Assembly: GCA_000488855.1 (NCBI GenBank)
Contig: KI535284.1
Location: forward strand, 248,001 to 312,000
Source of the DNA: Eubacterium brachy ATCC 33089
Lineage (GTDB): Bacteria > Bacillota > Clostridia > Peptostreptococcales > Anaerovoracaceae
DNA length: 64,000 nt
Direction: 5' to 3'
Shown here one piece after another: positions 28,276 through 36,461 of the stretch (positions are counted from its first letter, which is position 1; every line of letters begins with the position of its first letter). A program made the translations under genes and the position numbers. The notes below the pieces were generated by a model that saw only the letters and a program-made list of their open reading frames with translations, searched no databases and was not told where the DNA came from.

Positions 28276-30228
28276 TTAATTTTCCTTTATAATCCCTTTT
28301 CTATATGCTTCAATCAGCCTTTCCAAATCTTCAATCTGACTAATTAGCTCTTGTGCCTGATCTGTATCTCCGACTGTTATTCTCTTCTCCAAAGTTTTTA
28401 CTGAAGAAATTCTAGGTGCCGCAAACTCCTGACTTCCATCTTCTCTCAGCGGACTGTACGGTTTATGCTCAGCCAACGCCATGATATATGAATTAAAAAT
28501 AAACGTATAGCCTGCAATTCCCGTAGTTTTTTGATATGCCTTCGAGATTCCACCGTCTATTACAAACAGTTTTCCTCCACCCTTTATCGGGCTTTCACCA
28601 TCTTTTATCTTGACAGGGACATGACCGTTTAATATATGTCCTACATTTTTGTCGATGCCGAACTCCTGTAGAATTTTTTCACAAAATTCTCTGTTATTCC
28701 GCTGCGAATAATATCCTACGGTAGTCTTTTCCTTATGTGTAGCCTTATCAGCTATGAAAAGTCGTTCAAATGTAGTCATTTGGTCTTTTCCAAACAATGG
28801 TGATTTTGATCCGAGCCATAAATACCACATAATATCTCCTTCAGTTCCGTTCTTTTCATTTCTATCGGAACTGAAGTACGCTTTTCTCACTTCACGGTCC
28901 AGAACATCAAATAGCTCCTTACCCTTATACGGCTGATCTAAATAATCCACATATTCAAATTCACCGTCCTCATCTACGGGAATGCATCCATGAAACATCA
29001 ATATATTATTCAATACTTTGTATAATGCACCATGACTGAACAGATATTTAATGTGAGTCTGCAGTTTATCGCTTCTCAAAATTGACGCTTGTAAATTTTC
29101 CATAACCCTGCGTTCTTCGTCTGTTAGCCTGTACGGATCCTTAGGATCAATTGTAGGTAAATTTGCGTCTTTTAGAGGGTATTCCTTTCCTCTGATCATC
29201 ACTGTGCCTTTTTTGAAGTCAATCTTATCCAACAGCAATCTGTTCTCCAAATTGTATTTAGGATTGGCTTTTATTCTTTGTCCTTCTATTTTAAACTGCA
29301 TAATTGAAATCGCTTTGTGCATTTTTGCTGCAGTTTCCTCTGTTACAGGGTCAAAGATATTTTCTTCTAAAATTTTCGGCATAAACGCTTCACAACGATC
29401 ATCAGCATACACCTTATTAGCTAGAGAAGTGAGAGGTCTCAAGTTTATTCCATAGCCTATTTCAAGCATATCGAAGTTGTTATAGCTTATGTTCATCCTC
29501 AAAATATTCGCAGTACATGCCCAACTGCCTGCTGCTGCTCCCATCCAGACAATGTCGTGATTCCCCCATTGAAAATCTACATCTCTCAGTTGCATCAAAT
29601 AATCCATTATATAGTCCGGATGAGAACCCCTATCATATATATCTCCAATTATATGCAACCTATCCACACAAAGTCTGGTTATGGCTTCTGTCAATTGTTT
29701 TATATAATCATCTGCCATGCCCGTTTCAATTATGCTGTCTACTATGGTCTTATAATAGTTTCCCTTATTGCTTTCATCTCCTGCATGCAACAGCTCATCC
29801 AAGCTGTATGCCCAATTTTTGGGAAGCCTCGTTCTCACTTTGGATCTGGTATACTTTGTCGATACTGCTTTGCACACATATACCAACCTTATGATGTTCT
29901 CTTTACACCACTTTACATAATCAATATTTGGGTTAAATTTTATTCTCTTAATTTCTGCTTCCGCGTTGTATATAAGTGAAGCCAACCTATATCTCTCTTC
30001 CTTGCTCAATTCTCCTTTAAAAATTTCGTTTATTTTCATTTTGATCACACCTGATCCGCTCTGTATCATGTGTTTAAACGCTTCAAACTCACCGTGCAAG
30101 TCACTTAGATAATACTCGGTTCCCTTTGGCAATGCCAGTATCGCATTTAAGTTTATTATCTCCGCCGAAGCACTCTGTCTGTTAGAATATTTCTGACTCA
30201 ATAATTCCAAATATTTAACATTTTCCAT
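28276..30228 (-). CDS. fbp: Class III fructose-1,6-bisphosphatase
   Basis: Gluconeogenic enzyme that dephosphorylates fructose-1,6-bisphosphate. The 650-residue length and the N-terminal ALPKGTEYYLSDLHGEFEAF are diagnostic of the Firmicute Fbp type, a calcineurin-like metallophosphatase: DLHGE, HIIGDIYDRG, WGNHDIVWMG and ILNGHVPV metal-binding motifs are all present. It pairs functionally with PpdK in running carbon upward from pyruvate. Separated from murA by a hairpin. Confidence 0.97.
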   Translation of the reverse strand: MENVKYLELLSQKYSNRQSASAEIINLNAILALPKGTEYYLSDLHGEFEAFKHMIQSGSGVIKMKINEIFKGELSKEERYRLASLIYNAEAEIKRIKFNPNIDYVKWCKENIIRLVYVCKAVSTKYTRSKVRTRLPKNWAYSLDELLHAGDESNKGNYYKTIVDSIIETGMADDYIKQLTEAITRLCVDRLHIIGDIYDRGSHPDYIMDYLMQLRDVDFQWGNHDIVWMGAAAGSWACTANILRMNISYNNFDMLEIGYGINLRPLTSLANKVYADDRCEAFMPKILEENIFDPVTEETAAKMHKAISIMQFKIEGQRIKANPKYNLENRLLLDKIDFKKGTVMIRGKEYPLKDANLPTIDPKDPYRLTDEERRVMENLQASILRSDKLQTHIKYLFSHGALYKVLNNILMFHGCIPVDEDGEFEYVDYLDQPYKGKELFDVLDREVRKAYFSSDRNEKNGTEGDIMWYLWLGSKSPLFGKDQMTTFERLFIADKATHKEKTTVGYYSQRNNREFCEKILQEFGIDKNVGHILNGHVPVKIKDGESPIKGGGKLFVIDGGISKAYQKTTGIAGYTFIFNSYIMALAEHKPYSPLREDGSQEFAAPRISSVKTLEKRITVGDTDQAQELISQIEDLERLIEAYRKGIIKEN

Positions 30229-30244
30229 TTTTCCCCCACATTAC

Positions 30245-30273
30245 AAGAGAGAGGCAAAAAATACCTCTCTTTT
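30245..30273. terminator. Hairpin between murA and fbp
   Basis: A perfect 7-bp core (AGAGAGG with CCTCTCT), extendable to about 10 pairs with a G-T, encloses a 9-base loop. The T-run follows only on the plus strand, so it is at best a weak terminator for murA. Confidence 0.4.
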
Positions 30274-30277
30274 AAAC

Positions 30278-31543
30278 TCAGTCAATTCTTTTAATTTTAG
30301 CTCCCAGCTTTTCAAATTTTTCAACGAATTTTTCATACCCTCTTTCAATGTGATAAATATCGTTGACGACGGTTTGTCCTTCGGCAACTAATCCTGCGAT
30401 CACCAGAGCCGCTCCTGCCCTTAAATCCGTAGCCGATACCTCTGAACCGTGAAGTTTCTTATTTCCCTCAATGACAGCACATTTTCCCTCTGTTTTAATT
30501 CTCGCTCCCATGCTGTTGAGCTCAAGCACATGCATGTATCTGTTTTCGAAAACTGTCTCCATAACGACACTTCTCCCTTGAACTGTTGTGAGAAACGCCA
30601 TGAACGGAGACTGAATATCCGTTGGAAATCCCGGATAAGGTAGAGTTTTTAAATCTGTACTTATCAAAGGATTTACATCTGCTCTAACTAATAGCCCTTC
30701 CTCATCGTTGTAATAGATCTCTACACCACACTCTCTCAACTTCGCAATTATAGGTTTAATATGCTGTGGAAGCACATTTCTTATTAATATGCTACCTCTT
30801 GTAATAGCAGTTGCAACCATAAAAGTTCCCGCCTCTATTCGGTCAGGAATTACACTGTGAGATGTTCCGTGAAGAGTTTCAACACCTTCTATCTTTATGG
30901 TGTCTGTTCCCGCACCTCTTATATGTCCTCCCATCTTGTTTATAAAATTGGCTAAATCGACAATCTCAGGTTCCTGTGCCGCATTTTCTATTATGGTGGT
31001 TCCCTCTGCTAATGCAGCTGCCATCATTATATTTTCGGTTGCACCGACACTTGGGAAATCTAAATACACATTTGCGCCTTTAAGACCATCTGCTGTTGCT
31101 ATAACCATTCCGTTCGGCTGAATTTCCACTTTTGCACCCAGAGCTTTAAATCCTTTAAAATGCAACTCCACCGGACGTTCTCCAATAGCACATCCTCCGG
31201 GTAAATTCACTATCGCTTTTCCTGTCCTTGCCAGCAACGGTCCCATGACTAAAATAGATGCTCTCATCATCTTCATCAATTCCTCCGATGCGTGGCTAGT
31301 CAATATCCTTTCAGCTTTTACCTTCACAAAGTTTTCTTCGATGTGTTTATCCACTTCAGCACCTAAAGATGCCAATAAACTACATAGAACTTGTACATCT
31401 TTCAGATCCGGGACTTCATCAATTTCACAGTTTTCTTTAGATAAAAGTGTCGCCGCTAAAATCGGAAGGACTGCATTTTTTGCACCGCTAATAACGACCT
31501 CTCCTCTAAGCGGTCCACTTTTTTCAACTAGAAACTTCGCCAT
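30278..31543 (-). CDS. murA: UDP-N-acetylglucosamine 1-carboxyvinyltransferase
   Basis: First committed step of peptidoglycan synthesis, adding enolpyruvate from PEP to UDP-GlcNAc; target of fosfomycin. The PEP-binding Cys is present in NLPGGCAIGERPVELH (C118), so the fosfomycin-sensitive residue is retained, and K22 in SGAKNAVLP is intact. The frame reaches 31555, but GGAGG inside that extension is the RBS for ATG at 31543. Length then is 421, standard. Confidence 0.97.
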   Translation of the reverse strand: MAKFLVEKSGPLRGEVVISGAKNAVLPILAATLLSKENCEIDEVPDLKDVQVLCSLLASLGAEVDKHIEENFVKVKAERILTSHASEELMKMMRASILVMGPLLARTGKAIVNLPGGCAIGERPVELHFKGFKALGAKVEIQPNGMVIATADGLKGANVYLDFPSVGATENIMMAAALAEGTTIIENAAQEPEIVDLANFINKMGGHIRGAGTDTIKIEGVETLHGTSHSVIPDRIEAGTFMVATAITRGSILIRNVLPQHIKPIIAKLRECGVEIYYNDEEGLLVRADVNPLISTDLKTLPYPGFPTDIQSPFMAFLTTVQGRSVVMETVFENRYMHVLELNSMGARIKTEGKCAVIEGNKKLHGSEVSATDLRAGAALVIAGLVAEGQTVVNDIYHIERGYEKFVEKFEKLGAKIKRID

Positions 31544-31559
31544 CTTTTCCTCCATAAAT

Positions 31560-31802
31560 CTATATTTCTTTCATTTCATCTATGCATTTTCTGCACACGC
31601 TTTTGCCGTGAACCTCCATAACATCCGTTTTACTATCGCAAAATAGACATGCTTTTTCAAATTTTTTCAAAATTATGGCATCGTCCTCAACATAGATTTC
31701 AATTTCTTGTCTATCTTCCATTTCCAACGTTCTTCTAAGCTCTATAGGGATCACAACTCTTCCAAGTTCGTCCAGTCTTCTAACTATTCCTGTCGCTTTC
31801 AT
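31560..31802 (-). CDS. AbrB/SpoVT-type regulator with C-terminal CxxC pairs
   Basis: Swapped-hairpin AbrB DNA-binding domain at residues 1-50 (TGIVRRLDELGRVVIPIELRR), transition-state type. The C-terminus has two CxxC pairs (CLFC and CRKC), a zinc-ribbon-like tail common in clostridial AbrB proteins. Eighty residues from ATG at 31802, supported by AAGGGG upstream; the extra 8 codons to 31826 are probably untranslated. It lies 16 bases before murA, so it may be cotranscribed with it. Confidence 0.93.
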   Translation of the reverse strand: MKATGIVRRLDELGRVVIPIELRRTLEMEDRQEIEIYVEDDAIILKKFEKACLFCDSKTDVMEVHGKSVCRKCIDEMKEI

Positions 31803-31906
31803 ATATTTCAACCCCTTCTTCCACATCTTATTCTTTCACATTTAAATGAACAAAACAACCTTTTTAATTCACAATACACATTTCAATCTTCTTGTTTACT
31901 ATATTC

Positions 31907-32227
31907 TCACTTTTTTCTACCTATAATCTTTATGATGGAATTTATTGCAGCTGCAATATTGCTAAGCTGTGCCAACACTCCACTTCCCACATTGCTTTTA
32001 CTAGCCTTGCTTATTGATTCTGTAATGCCGTCTACAACACCGTCTATTTCCGCAGTCCTCTTCTCTGCTATTTCCGTCATAGTCTTTACATCTTTTAATA
32101 TTTCATTGCTCGTCTTTAGCGTTCTTATCAAATTCTTAAAAAATATGGCAATATAAATTATCAATATAACCAGTGCAATTAATACCAATCCTACAGCGAT
32201 GTCTCTCAATGATAACGTTACGTACAT
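31907..32227 (-). CDS. DUF948-like small membrane protein
   Basis: One transmembrane helix near the N-terminus (IAVGLVLIALVILIIYIAIF) is followed by a coiled-coil region (LKTSNEILKDVKTMTEIAEK) and a Ser/Asn-rich tail, as in DUF948/YtxG-like proteins; about 106 residues. Function unknown. AAGGAGG directly precedes ATG at 32227, ruling out the 10-codon longer start. It lies 33 bases after ricT. Confidence 0.75.
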   Translation of the reverse strand: MYVTLSLRDIAVGLVLIALVILIIYIAIFFKNLIRTLKTSNEILKDVKTMTEIAEKRTAEIDGVVDGITESISKASKSNVGSGVLAQLSNIAAAINSIIKIIGRKK

Positions 32228-32260
32228 ACGATAACCTCCTTTATGCTCATCTGGCATATT

Positions 32261-33145
32261 TTACTCTTCCAACAATGCCTTGACTTCTTCTGGCAAATCG
32301 TCTTCCTTACTCTTACAACAGCATTTTCGCTTTCCCATCCTCTTAACTTCTTCCTTTGAATAGGTTTTCACCTCTACAATATTTCTCTTATCCTTTGTTT
32401 CTATCTTTGCTCTAATGATATTTTCCAGTACATTAACATCTAAAACCACTGCCATTCCATCTTTTGTTTTTATGGTTTCACCAACTGTCGGCATCTCCTT
32501 TGCGGCTTCCAAATAATTATCATTTTCATAGTTTAGGCAGCACATCAATCTACCACATATTCCTGAAATTTTTGCAGGATTCAAAGATAGATTTTGCGTT
32601 TTTGCCATTTTTATTGAAACCGGTTGGAATTCATTTAGCCATTTGCTGCAACATAAGCTCCTCCCGCAACTACCTATGCCACCTATCATCTTAGCTTCAT
32701 CTCTGACACCTATCTGTCTAAGCTCAATTCTTATTCTGAATATCGCAGCCAAATCTTTTACCAGCTCTCTGAAATCTACCCTTCCATCCGATGTAAAATA
32801 AAAGATTATCTTTGAATTGTCCAAAGTGTATTCCACATCGACCAATTTCATATCCAAATCGTGTGATTTTATTTTTTCTTTACACAATCTCATGGCTTCC
32901 GCCTTTTCCGATTTGCTCCTATTCTGATTTGCCAAGTCCCGTTCATTTGCCATTCTTAAAATCGGTTTCACGTCCATGTCGTGCTTTTTAGAAAGCTCTT
33001 TATCTTTAAAAATCACGGTCCCTAATTCCATCCCTCTAGCCGTTTCCACGACCACTTTATCTCCGATTTCAACGTCTATCCCGTTTGGATCGAAGTAATA
33101 GGTTTTATTGGCGTGTTTAAACCTCACACCGACTACCTTTTTCAT
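32261..33145 (-). CDS. ricT: PSP1-domain regulator RicT (YaaT)
   Basis: In Bacillus RicT acts with RicA and RicF in an Fe-S complex that stimulates RNase Y mRNA processing and affects sporulation, competence and biofilm. Conserved Cys clusters are visible: GSCGRSLCCSKW and ICGRLMCCLNYE. An extra CCC occurs near the C-terminus (RKCCCKSKED). Length 294 is typical. The tmk-holB-ricT order is conserved in Firmicutes. Confidence 0.95.
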   Translation of the reverse strand: MKKVVGVRFKHANKTYYFDPNGIDVEIGDKVVVETARGMELGTVIFKDKELSKKHDMDVKPILRMANERDLANQNRSKSEKAEAMRLCKEKIKSHDLDMKLVDVEYTLDNSKIIFYFTSDGRVDFRELVKDLAAIFRIRIELRQIGVRDEAKMIGGIGSCGRSLCCSKWLNEFQPVSIKMAKTQNLSLNPAKISGICGRLMCCLNYENDNYLEAAKEMPTVGETIKTKDGMAVVLDVNVLENIIRAKIETKDKRNIVEVKTYSKEEVKRMGKRKCCCKSKEDDLPEEVKALLEE

Positions 33146-33148
33146 AAT

Positions 33149-33949
33149 CTATCCTCCGATGGCTACAGCTAATTTTTTTATGGCATATCCCGGATTGGCA
33201 TTTTCATCCAATTCTCTTCTGGTTTCTTCAATATGCTCTATAGCCAATATTATATATTCTCTTGTAAATTTCTCATACTCTGCCTTATCTTTCAAAAGCA
33301 TCTCTCTGTAAAGTTTCTCCATGTTATCTAAAATCAGATATCCTCTGCTTCTGTCTTTTACAAAGCTTTCTATAAGATTTTTCTGTCTATAAAAATATTC
33401 CCTGTCCGCCATTAGCATAATCAGTTCCGCGGCTTCTTTTCTACCCCTTGCATCATGTGTCAAATCGTACCTGCTATCGTCTACAAACACTTTTATACAC
33501 CTTGATAACACTGTCCTCGGCATTTTATACATATTTTCAGACAGCATCATTATTATACTATTTCTTGACGGCTCTTCCAACGTTTTTAGCATTTTATTAA
33601 ATCCCGCTTCACTTATGGTATTCGCACAATTAATTATGGCTATATTAAAGTCACCGTACGGCACTTTCTTCAACCTTTTCTGTAACGATAATATCTGCTC
33701 TATCTTTATGCTTCTCGTCTTGCTGGATTTGATATCGGGTTCAATTAAAATTATATCTGCATAACTGTCCGCATTGATTTGTCGGCAAATAGCACAATTG
33801 TTACAAAACCCATCTTCACTTTCGTGGCAACACAGTTCCTTAGCTACATCCTTTGCAAATCTGAGTTTATCCACACTCAACGGGGCTTCAATTATAAAGG
33901 AGGAATGAAGGGTATTGTCTTTCATAGCTTTTTTAAAACCGTAATTCAC
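33149..33949 (-). CDS. holB: DNA polymerase III subunit delta'
   Basis: Clamp-loader subunit. The 266 residues show the AAA-like fold without a Walker A motif, as expected for the non-hydrolysing delta': a zinc module (CCHESEDGFCNNCAIC), then FNIAIINCANTISEAGFNKM, LKTLEEP sensor region and VLSRC. It is shorter than the usual 300-330 residues, mostly at the C-terminus. It sits between tmk and ricT, 3 bases before ricT. Confidence 0.9.
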   Translation of the reverse strand: MNYGFKKAMKDNTLHSSFIIEAPLSVDKLRFAKDVAKELCCHESEDGFCNNCAICRQINADSYADIILIEPDIKSSKTRSIKIEQILSLQKRLKKVPYGDFNIAIINCANTISEAGFNKMLKTLEEPSRNSIIMMLSENMYKMPRTVLSRCIKVFVDDSRYDLTHDARGRKEAAELIMLMADREYFYRQKNLIESFVKDRSRGYLILDNMEKLYREMLLKDKAEYEKFTREYIILAIEHIEETRRELDENANPGYAIKKLAVAIGG

Positions 33950-33991
33950 AGCATATTCCTTTCACTGAACATTCATTAAATGCCTATTTAT

Positions 33992-34612
33992 CTAACCCAG
34001 TTCATCCAAGTATCTTTCAATTTCTCTACTTACCTCTTCAACGGTTCGATTCCCTTCAATTTTTTTTATTCTATCAGGGAATTTCCGTGCGAGTTCCCTG
34101 TATCCTCTAACCACTTTATCGTGAAAATTTATACTCTGTGCTTCAATCCTATCTGAATCGCAGCCATTTTTCATCATTCTGTTTCGGCTTATTTCAACGG
34201 GGATATCCAAAAGTATAGTCAAATCGGGGATTATACCTTGAATGGCATGTCTGTTCACTTCCATCACGACATCTCCAAGTTGTCTACCATATCCTTGATA
34301 TGCTATGCTTGAATCTAAAAATCTGTCACATATTACAACCTGGCCCTTTTCCAAGGAAGGTCTTATTATCTCTTCAACTAATTGTGCTCTAGCAGCTGCA
34401 TAGAGCATCATTTCTGTGATATATGACATATTATCATACTTCTTATCCAATAGTATATCCCTTATTTTTTCTCCTATCGCAGTGCTGCCGGGTTCTCTTA
34501 TAAAAATTGGTTGTCTTCCCTCTTTTTTGAAGTATTTGTTTATGAAATCTATCTGCGTTGATTTACCTGCGCCATCTGTTCCTTCTACTGTTATCAACAG
34601 CCCTTTTTTCAT
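33992..34612 (-). CDS. tmk: Thymidylate kinase
   Basis: Phosphorylates dTMP to dTDP. P-loop EGTDGAGKST (9-18), DR(x) motif in VICDRFLDSSIAYQGYGR and a C-terminal LID; 206 residues. AGAGGAAAG precedes ATG. Its first 50 bases overlap the end of a small upstream gene in another frame, so translation may be coupled. Confidence 0.96.
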   Translation of the reverse strand: MKKGLLITVEGTDGAGKSTQIDFINKYFKKEGRQPIFIREPGSTAIGEKIRDILLDKKYDNMSYITEMMLYAAARAQLVEEIIRPSLEKGQVVICDRFLDSSIAYQGYGRQLGDVVMEVNRHAIQGIIPDLTILLDIPVEISRNRMMKNGCDSDRIEAQSINFHDKVVRGYRELARKFPDRIKKIEGNRTVEEVSREIERYLDELG

Positions 34613-34760
34613 GATTATCTTTCCTCTGTTCTCTGCTTTTATCTACTCGTATATCATTGTATTCTCTGATAAGTTTTTTATATAAGAACCGAAACATCTC
34701 CCATATTGGTATACACAGGAGAACTACTAATATAATTCTTAATATAAACATTATACTCAT
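34563..34760 (-). CDS. Small basic membrane protein overlapping tmk
   Basis: 65 residues: one N-terminal hydrophobic helix (MFILRIILVVLLCIPIWEMF) and a strongly basic tail with many Arg/Lys/Asp. AAAGGAG lies 7 bases before ATG at 34760, and an extended -10 promoter lies 26 bases further up, so translation is well supported. The last 50 bases overlap the start of tmk. I do not recognise a family. The same transcript likely carries tmk-holB-ricT. Confidence 0.6.
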   Translation of the reverse strand: MSIMFILRIILVVLLCIPIWEMFRFLYKKLIREYNDIRVDKSREQRKDNHEKRAVDNSRRNRWRR

Positions 34761-34785
34761 TTGGTCTCTCCTTTATGCTCTACCC

Positions 34786-34794
34786 ATTATATCA
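34786..34794 (-). promoter_or_regulatory. Extended -10 promoter of the tmk operon
   Basis: Minus strand TGATATAAT (34794-34786) is an extended -10 with consensus TATAAT; no good -35 box is present at 16-18 bases. It precedes the small membrane gene by about 26 bases. Confidence 0.55.
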
Positions 34795-34843
34795 CATTAA
34801 GCGGAAATATTGGAATAATTTTCAATGTTTTTATAGCCAGTGT

Positions 34844-34897
34844 AAAATCGTGTTTAACATGATTTTTTCCAATAAAAAAAGGCTTAAAAGCCCTTCT
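34844..34897 (-). terminator. Two consecutive terminator hairpins after the lipoprotein gene
   Basis: The first (34897-34874, minus) has a stem AAGG-GCTT with AAGCCTT and one bulge, then a run of seven T. The second (34866-34844) has a 10-bp stem with one G-T and a 3-base loop and is T-flanked on both strands. Together they isolate the lipoprotein gene from the tmk promoter. Confidence 0.7.
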
Positions 34898-34915
34898 TTA
34901 TATCTTTTATATATT

Positions 34916-35545
34916 TTATTTCAAGTTTGCTGCAGCCTTCTGCATATCAGCTAGCACTGCATTATTTATATCAACTACACTCATCGTGTCAATCTTCCAC
35001 TCTTTATTTGTTTTAGTCATCTTAATTTCTATTTCTCTGGAGAAGCTCTTTCCACCGTCAGTAGCATTGGATATCATATCCTTGAAAACATCAACTAAAA
35101 TCTGTTTTTGAATTTCCTGAGCACTCTTGCCTTCCTTTGCAAGTGATTCTGCCTTTGACTTAGCATTTTCTGCGGCTTTCTTTACTCCATTTCCAAAATC
35201 GTAAGTTTTTATGGTAACCTTAACAGTCGCTCTATCTCCATCCTTTTTAACGTCTCCGATTTTGAACTCAAACTCCGACATTTTATCTGCAAATTCTCCC
35301 AAAACCTTAATGGCATCAGAGTTTCCTTTATAAGCACTTGCAACTGCTCCCAACCCCGGAATCTTGTCTAAAGATGAGTCCTTTCCTTCCTTTAATTCTT
35401 TTGCGATAGATTTCAAACTTGACTGCAGTTCTTTTAGAGTTTTGTCGGCAGCCTTATCCGGGCTCGCAGTTCCACAGCCTACTAGAGATACCCCCACCAC
35501 CAACGCCATAGCTATACCTGCAATTTGTTTAATAATCTTTTTCAT
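34916..35545 (-). CDS. Lipoprotein, DUF5105/DUF4878-like
   Basis: A type II signal peptide with lipobox LVGC (Cys24) marks a lipid-anchored surface protein. The 209 residues then have a helix-rich stretch of Lys/Ala and a NTF2-like beta sheet (RATVKVTIKTYDF, SREIEIKMTKTNKEWKIDTM), as in DUF5105/DUF4878 lipoproteins. No enzymatic motif. Its own promoter overlaps that of folT on the other strand. Terminators follow, so it is monocistronic. Confidence 0.85.
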   Translation of the reverse strand: MKKIIKQIAGIAMALVVGVSLVGCGTASPDKAADKTLKELQSSLKSIAKELKEGKDSSLDKIPGLGAVASAYKGNSDAIKVLGEFADKMSEFEFKIGDVKKDGDRATVKVTIKTYDFGNGVKKAAENAKSKAESLAKEGKSAQEIQKQILVDVFKDMISNATDGGKSFSREIEIKMTKTNKEWKIDTMSVVDINNAVLADMQKAAANLK

Positions 35546-35587
35546 ATAAACCTCCTAGCACATAAATTCTAATTTTCAGCTCCTTGT

Positions 35588-35617
35588 ATTTTATTACAAA
35601 ATTGCCACCGTTGTCAA
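35588..35617 (-). promoter_or_regulatory. Promoter of the lipoprotein gene
   Basis: Minus strand TTGACA (35617-35612, consensus) and TAAAAT (35593-35588) are 18 bases apart. The -35 box overlaps the folT -35 box by five bases on the opposite strand. Confidence 0.75.
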
Positions 35618-35639
35618 TACCCTAACTTTATGTTATAAT
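35611..35639 (+). promoter_or_regulatory. Promoter of folT
   Basis: TTGTCA (35611-35616) and consensus TATAAT (35634-35639) are 17 bases apart. Transcription would begin at about 35646, just before the riboswitch. Confidence 0.8.
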
Positions 35640-35647
35640 GTGCTCAC

Positions 35648-35770
35648 GTAGAGTAAATATTGTGCGTTAAGTGCATTGGGATGGGATGTTGCCCAATGAC
35701 GAAAGAAAATGAATGTCAAGTAATTTTATGACACTTTCGGTTTCCTGCGATACAATATTGCGTCCACTAC
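35648..35770 (+). ncRNA. Tetrahydrofolate (THF-I) riboswitch
   Basis: The aptamer core matches known folT leaders: GAGTA, GCGTTAAGTG, the GGGATG element within a CATTGGG/CCCAATG hairpin, then ACGAA, and GCG...ATTGCGTCC near the 3' end. P1 pairs GTAG (35648-35651) with CTAC (35767-35770); P2 pairs AATATTGT with ACAATATT. The arm between ACGAA and GCG is longer than in common examples, with an internal stem GTCA/TGAC. It senses reduced folate and sits directly before the folate importer gene. Confidence 0.88.
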
Positions 35771-35845
35771 TACACTTATATTATGAGAAGATATCACTCC
35801 TCTCTTATTATGGTGTAGGTTGTTGCTATACTATAAGAAAGGAGT
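35770..35845 (+). promoter_or_regulatory. Riboswitch expression platform: sequestor and antisequestor of the folT RBS
   Basis: ACTCCTCTCTTAT (35796-35808) can pair with ATAAGAAAGGAGT (35833-35845), 12 of 13 positions, covering the folT Shine-Dalgarno. Alternatively CTACAC (35770-35775) pairs with GTGTAG (35813-35818) with a nearly continuous inner stem that uses up the same anti-SD bases. The first fold hides the RBS, the second frees it. CTACAC shares one base with P1 of the aptamer, a possible link to ligand binding. No U-run is present, so control looks translational. Confidence 0.65.
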
Positions 35846-35852
35846 TATTTTT

Positions 35853-36380
35853 ATGCAAAAAACAAGGTCTAACAACGTTCAGAAAATTATTATTCTGGGT
35901 CTTTTGATAGCACTTGATGTTGTCCTGACTAGATTCTTATCCATTCAATTACCATTTTCAAGAATAGGATTCGGATTTTTGCCAATCGCTGTTGTAGGTA
36001 TGCTGTTTGGACCATTCTATGGCGTATTAGCCGGTATTGCCGGTGATCTCATAGGAATATCATTATTTCCAACAGCGCCATATTTCATAGGATTCACAAT
36101 TTCCGCTGCTATCAGAGGACTTATATATGGCATATTCTTGCGGAACAGACCTCTGAAATTTATGCAAATTGCCATCGCATCCATTCTAGTGTCCACAGTT
36201 ATCACAATATGTCTTGACACTACGTGGCTGCACATAATTTTAGGCAAAGGATATTTGGCACTGCTTCCTATACGGCTAGCCCAAGGAGCAACTATGTTAA
36301 TCATTCAAGTTGCTCTTATCTCGTTTGTATACGAAAGTATCATAAAAAGAGGAAAATTGGAAACTCGCATAGGAGCTTGA
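35853..36380 (+). CDS. folT: Folate ECF transporter S component FolT
   Basis: Substrate-binding membrane subunit of an energy-coupling-factor importer for folate. The 175 residues have about six hydrophobic helices: IIILGLLIALDVVLTRFL with the AlaXXX-like first helix, then IGFGFLPIAVVGMLFGPFYG, AAIRGLIYGIF and others. The THF riboswitch upstream supports the substrate. It uses a shared EcfAA'T module encoded elsewhere. ATG at 35853 follows AAGAAAGGAG; the extension to 35820 is inside the leader. Confidence 0.93.
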   Translation: MQKTRSNNVQKIIILGLLIALDVVLTRFLSIQLPFSRIGFGFLPIAVVGMLFGPFYGVLAGIAGDLIGISLFPTAPYFIGFTISAAIRGLIYGIFLRNRPLKFMQIAIASILVSTVITICLDTTWLHIILGKGYLALLPIRLAQGATMLIIQVALISFVYESIIKRGKLETRIGA

Positions 36381-36395
36381 CTCAAATTGTACAAA

Positions 36396-36434
36396 AAAGG
36401 TAGCTGATGTATCATTTTCTCTGCATCGCTACCT
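36396..36434. terminator. Terminator shared by folT and rqcP
   Basis: AAGGTAGC-GATG pairs with CATC-GCTACCTT around a 14-base loop. On the minus strand it ends in six T, making it a strong terminator for rqcP; on the plus strand the tail TTATTATTGT is weaker but serves folT. Confidence 0.8.
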
Positions 36435-36461
36435 TATTATTGTACCTTTAACCTTATATTT

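Noticed and set aside
33149-33949. HolB lacking Walker A considered a degenerate gene
   Set aside because: Delta' subunits normally lack ATPase motifs; zinc module and fold motifs are intact.
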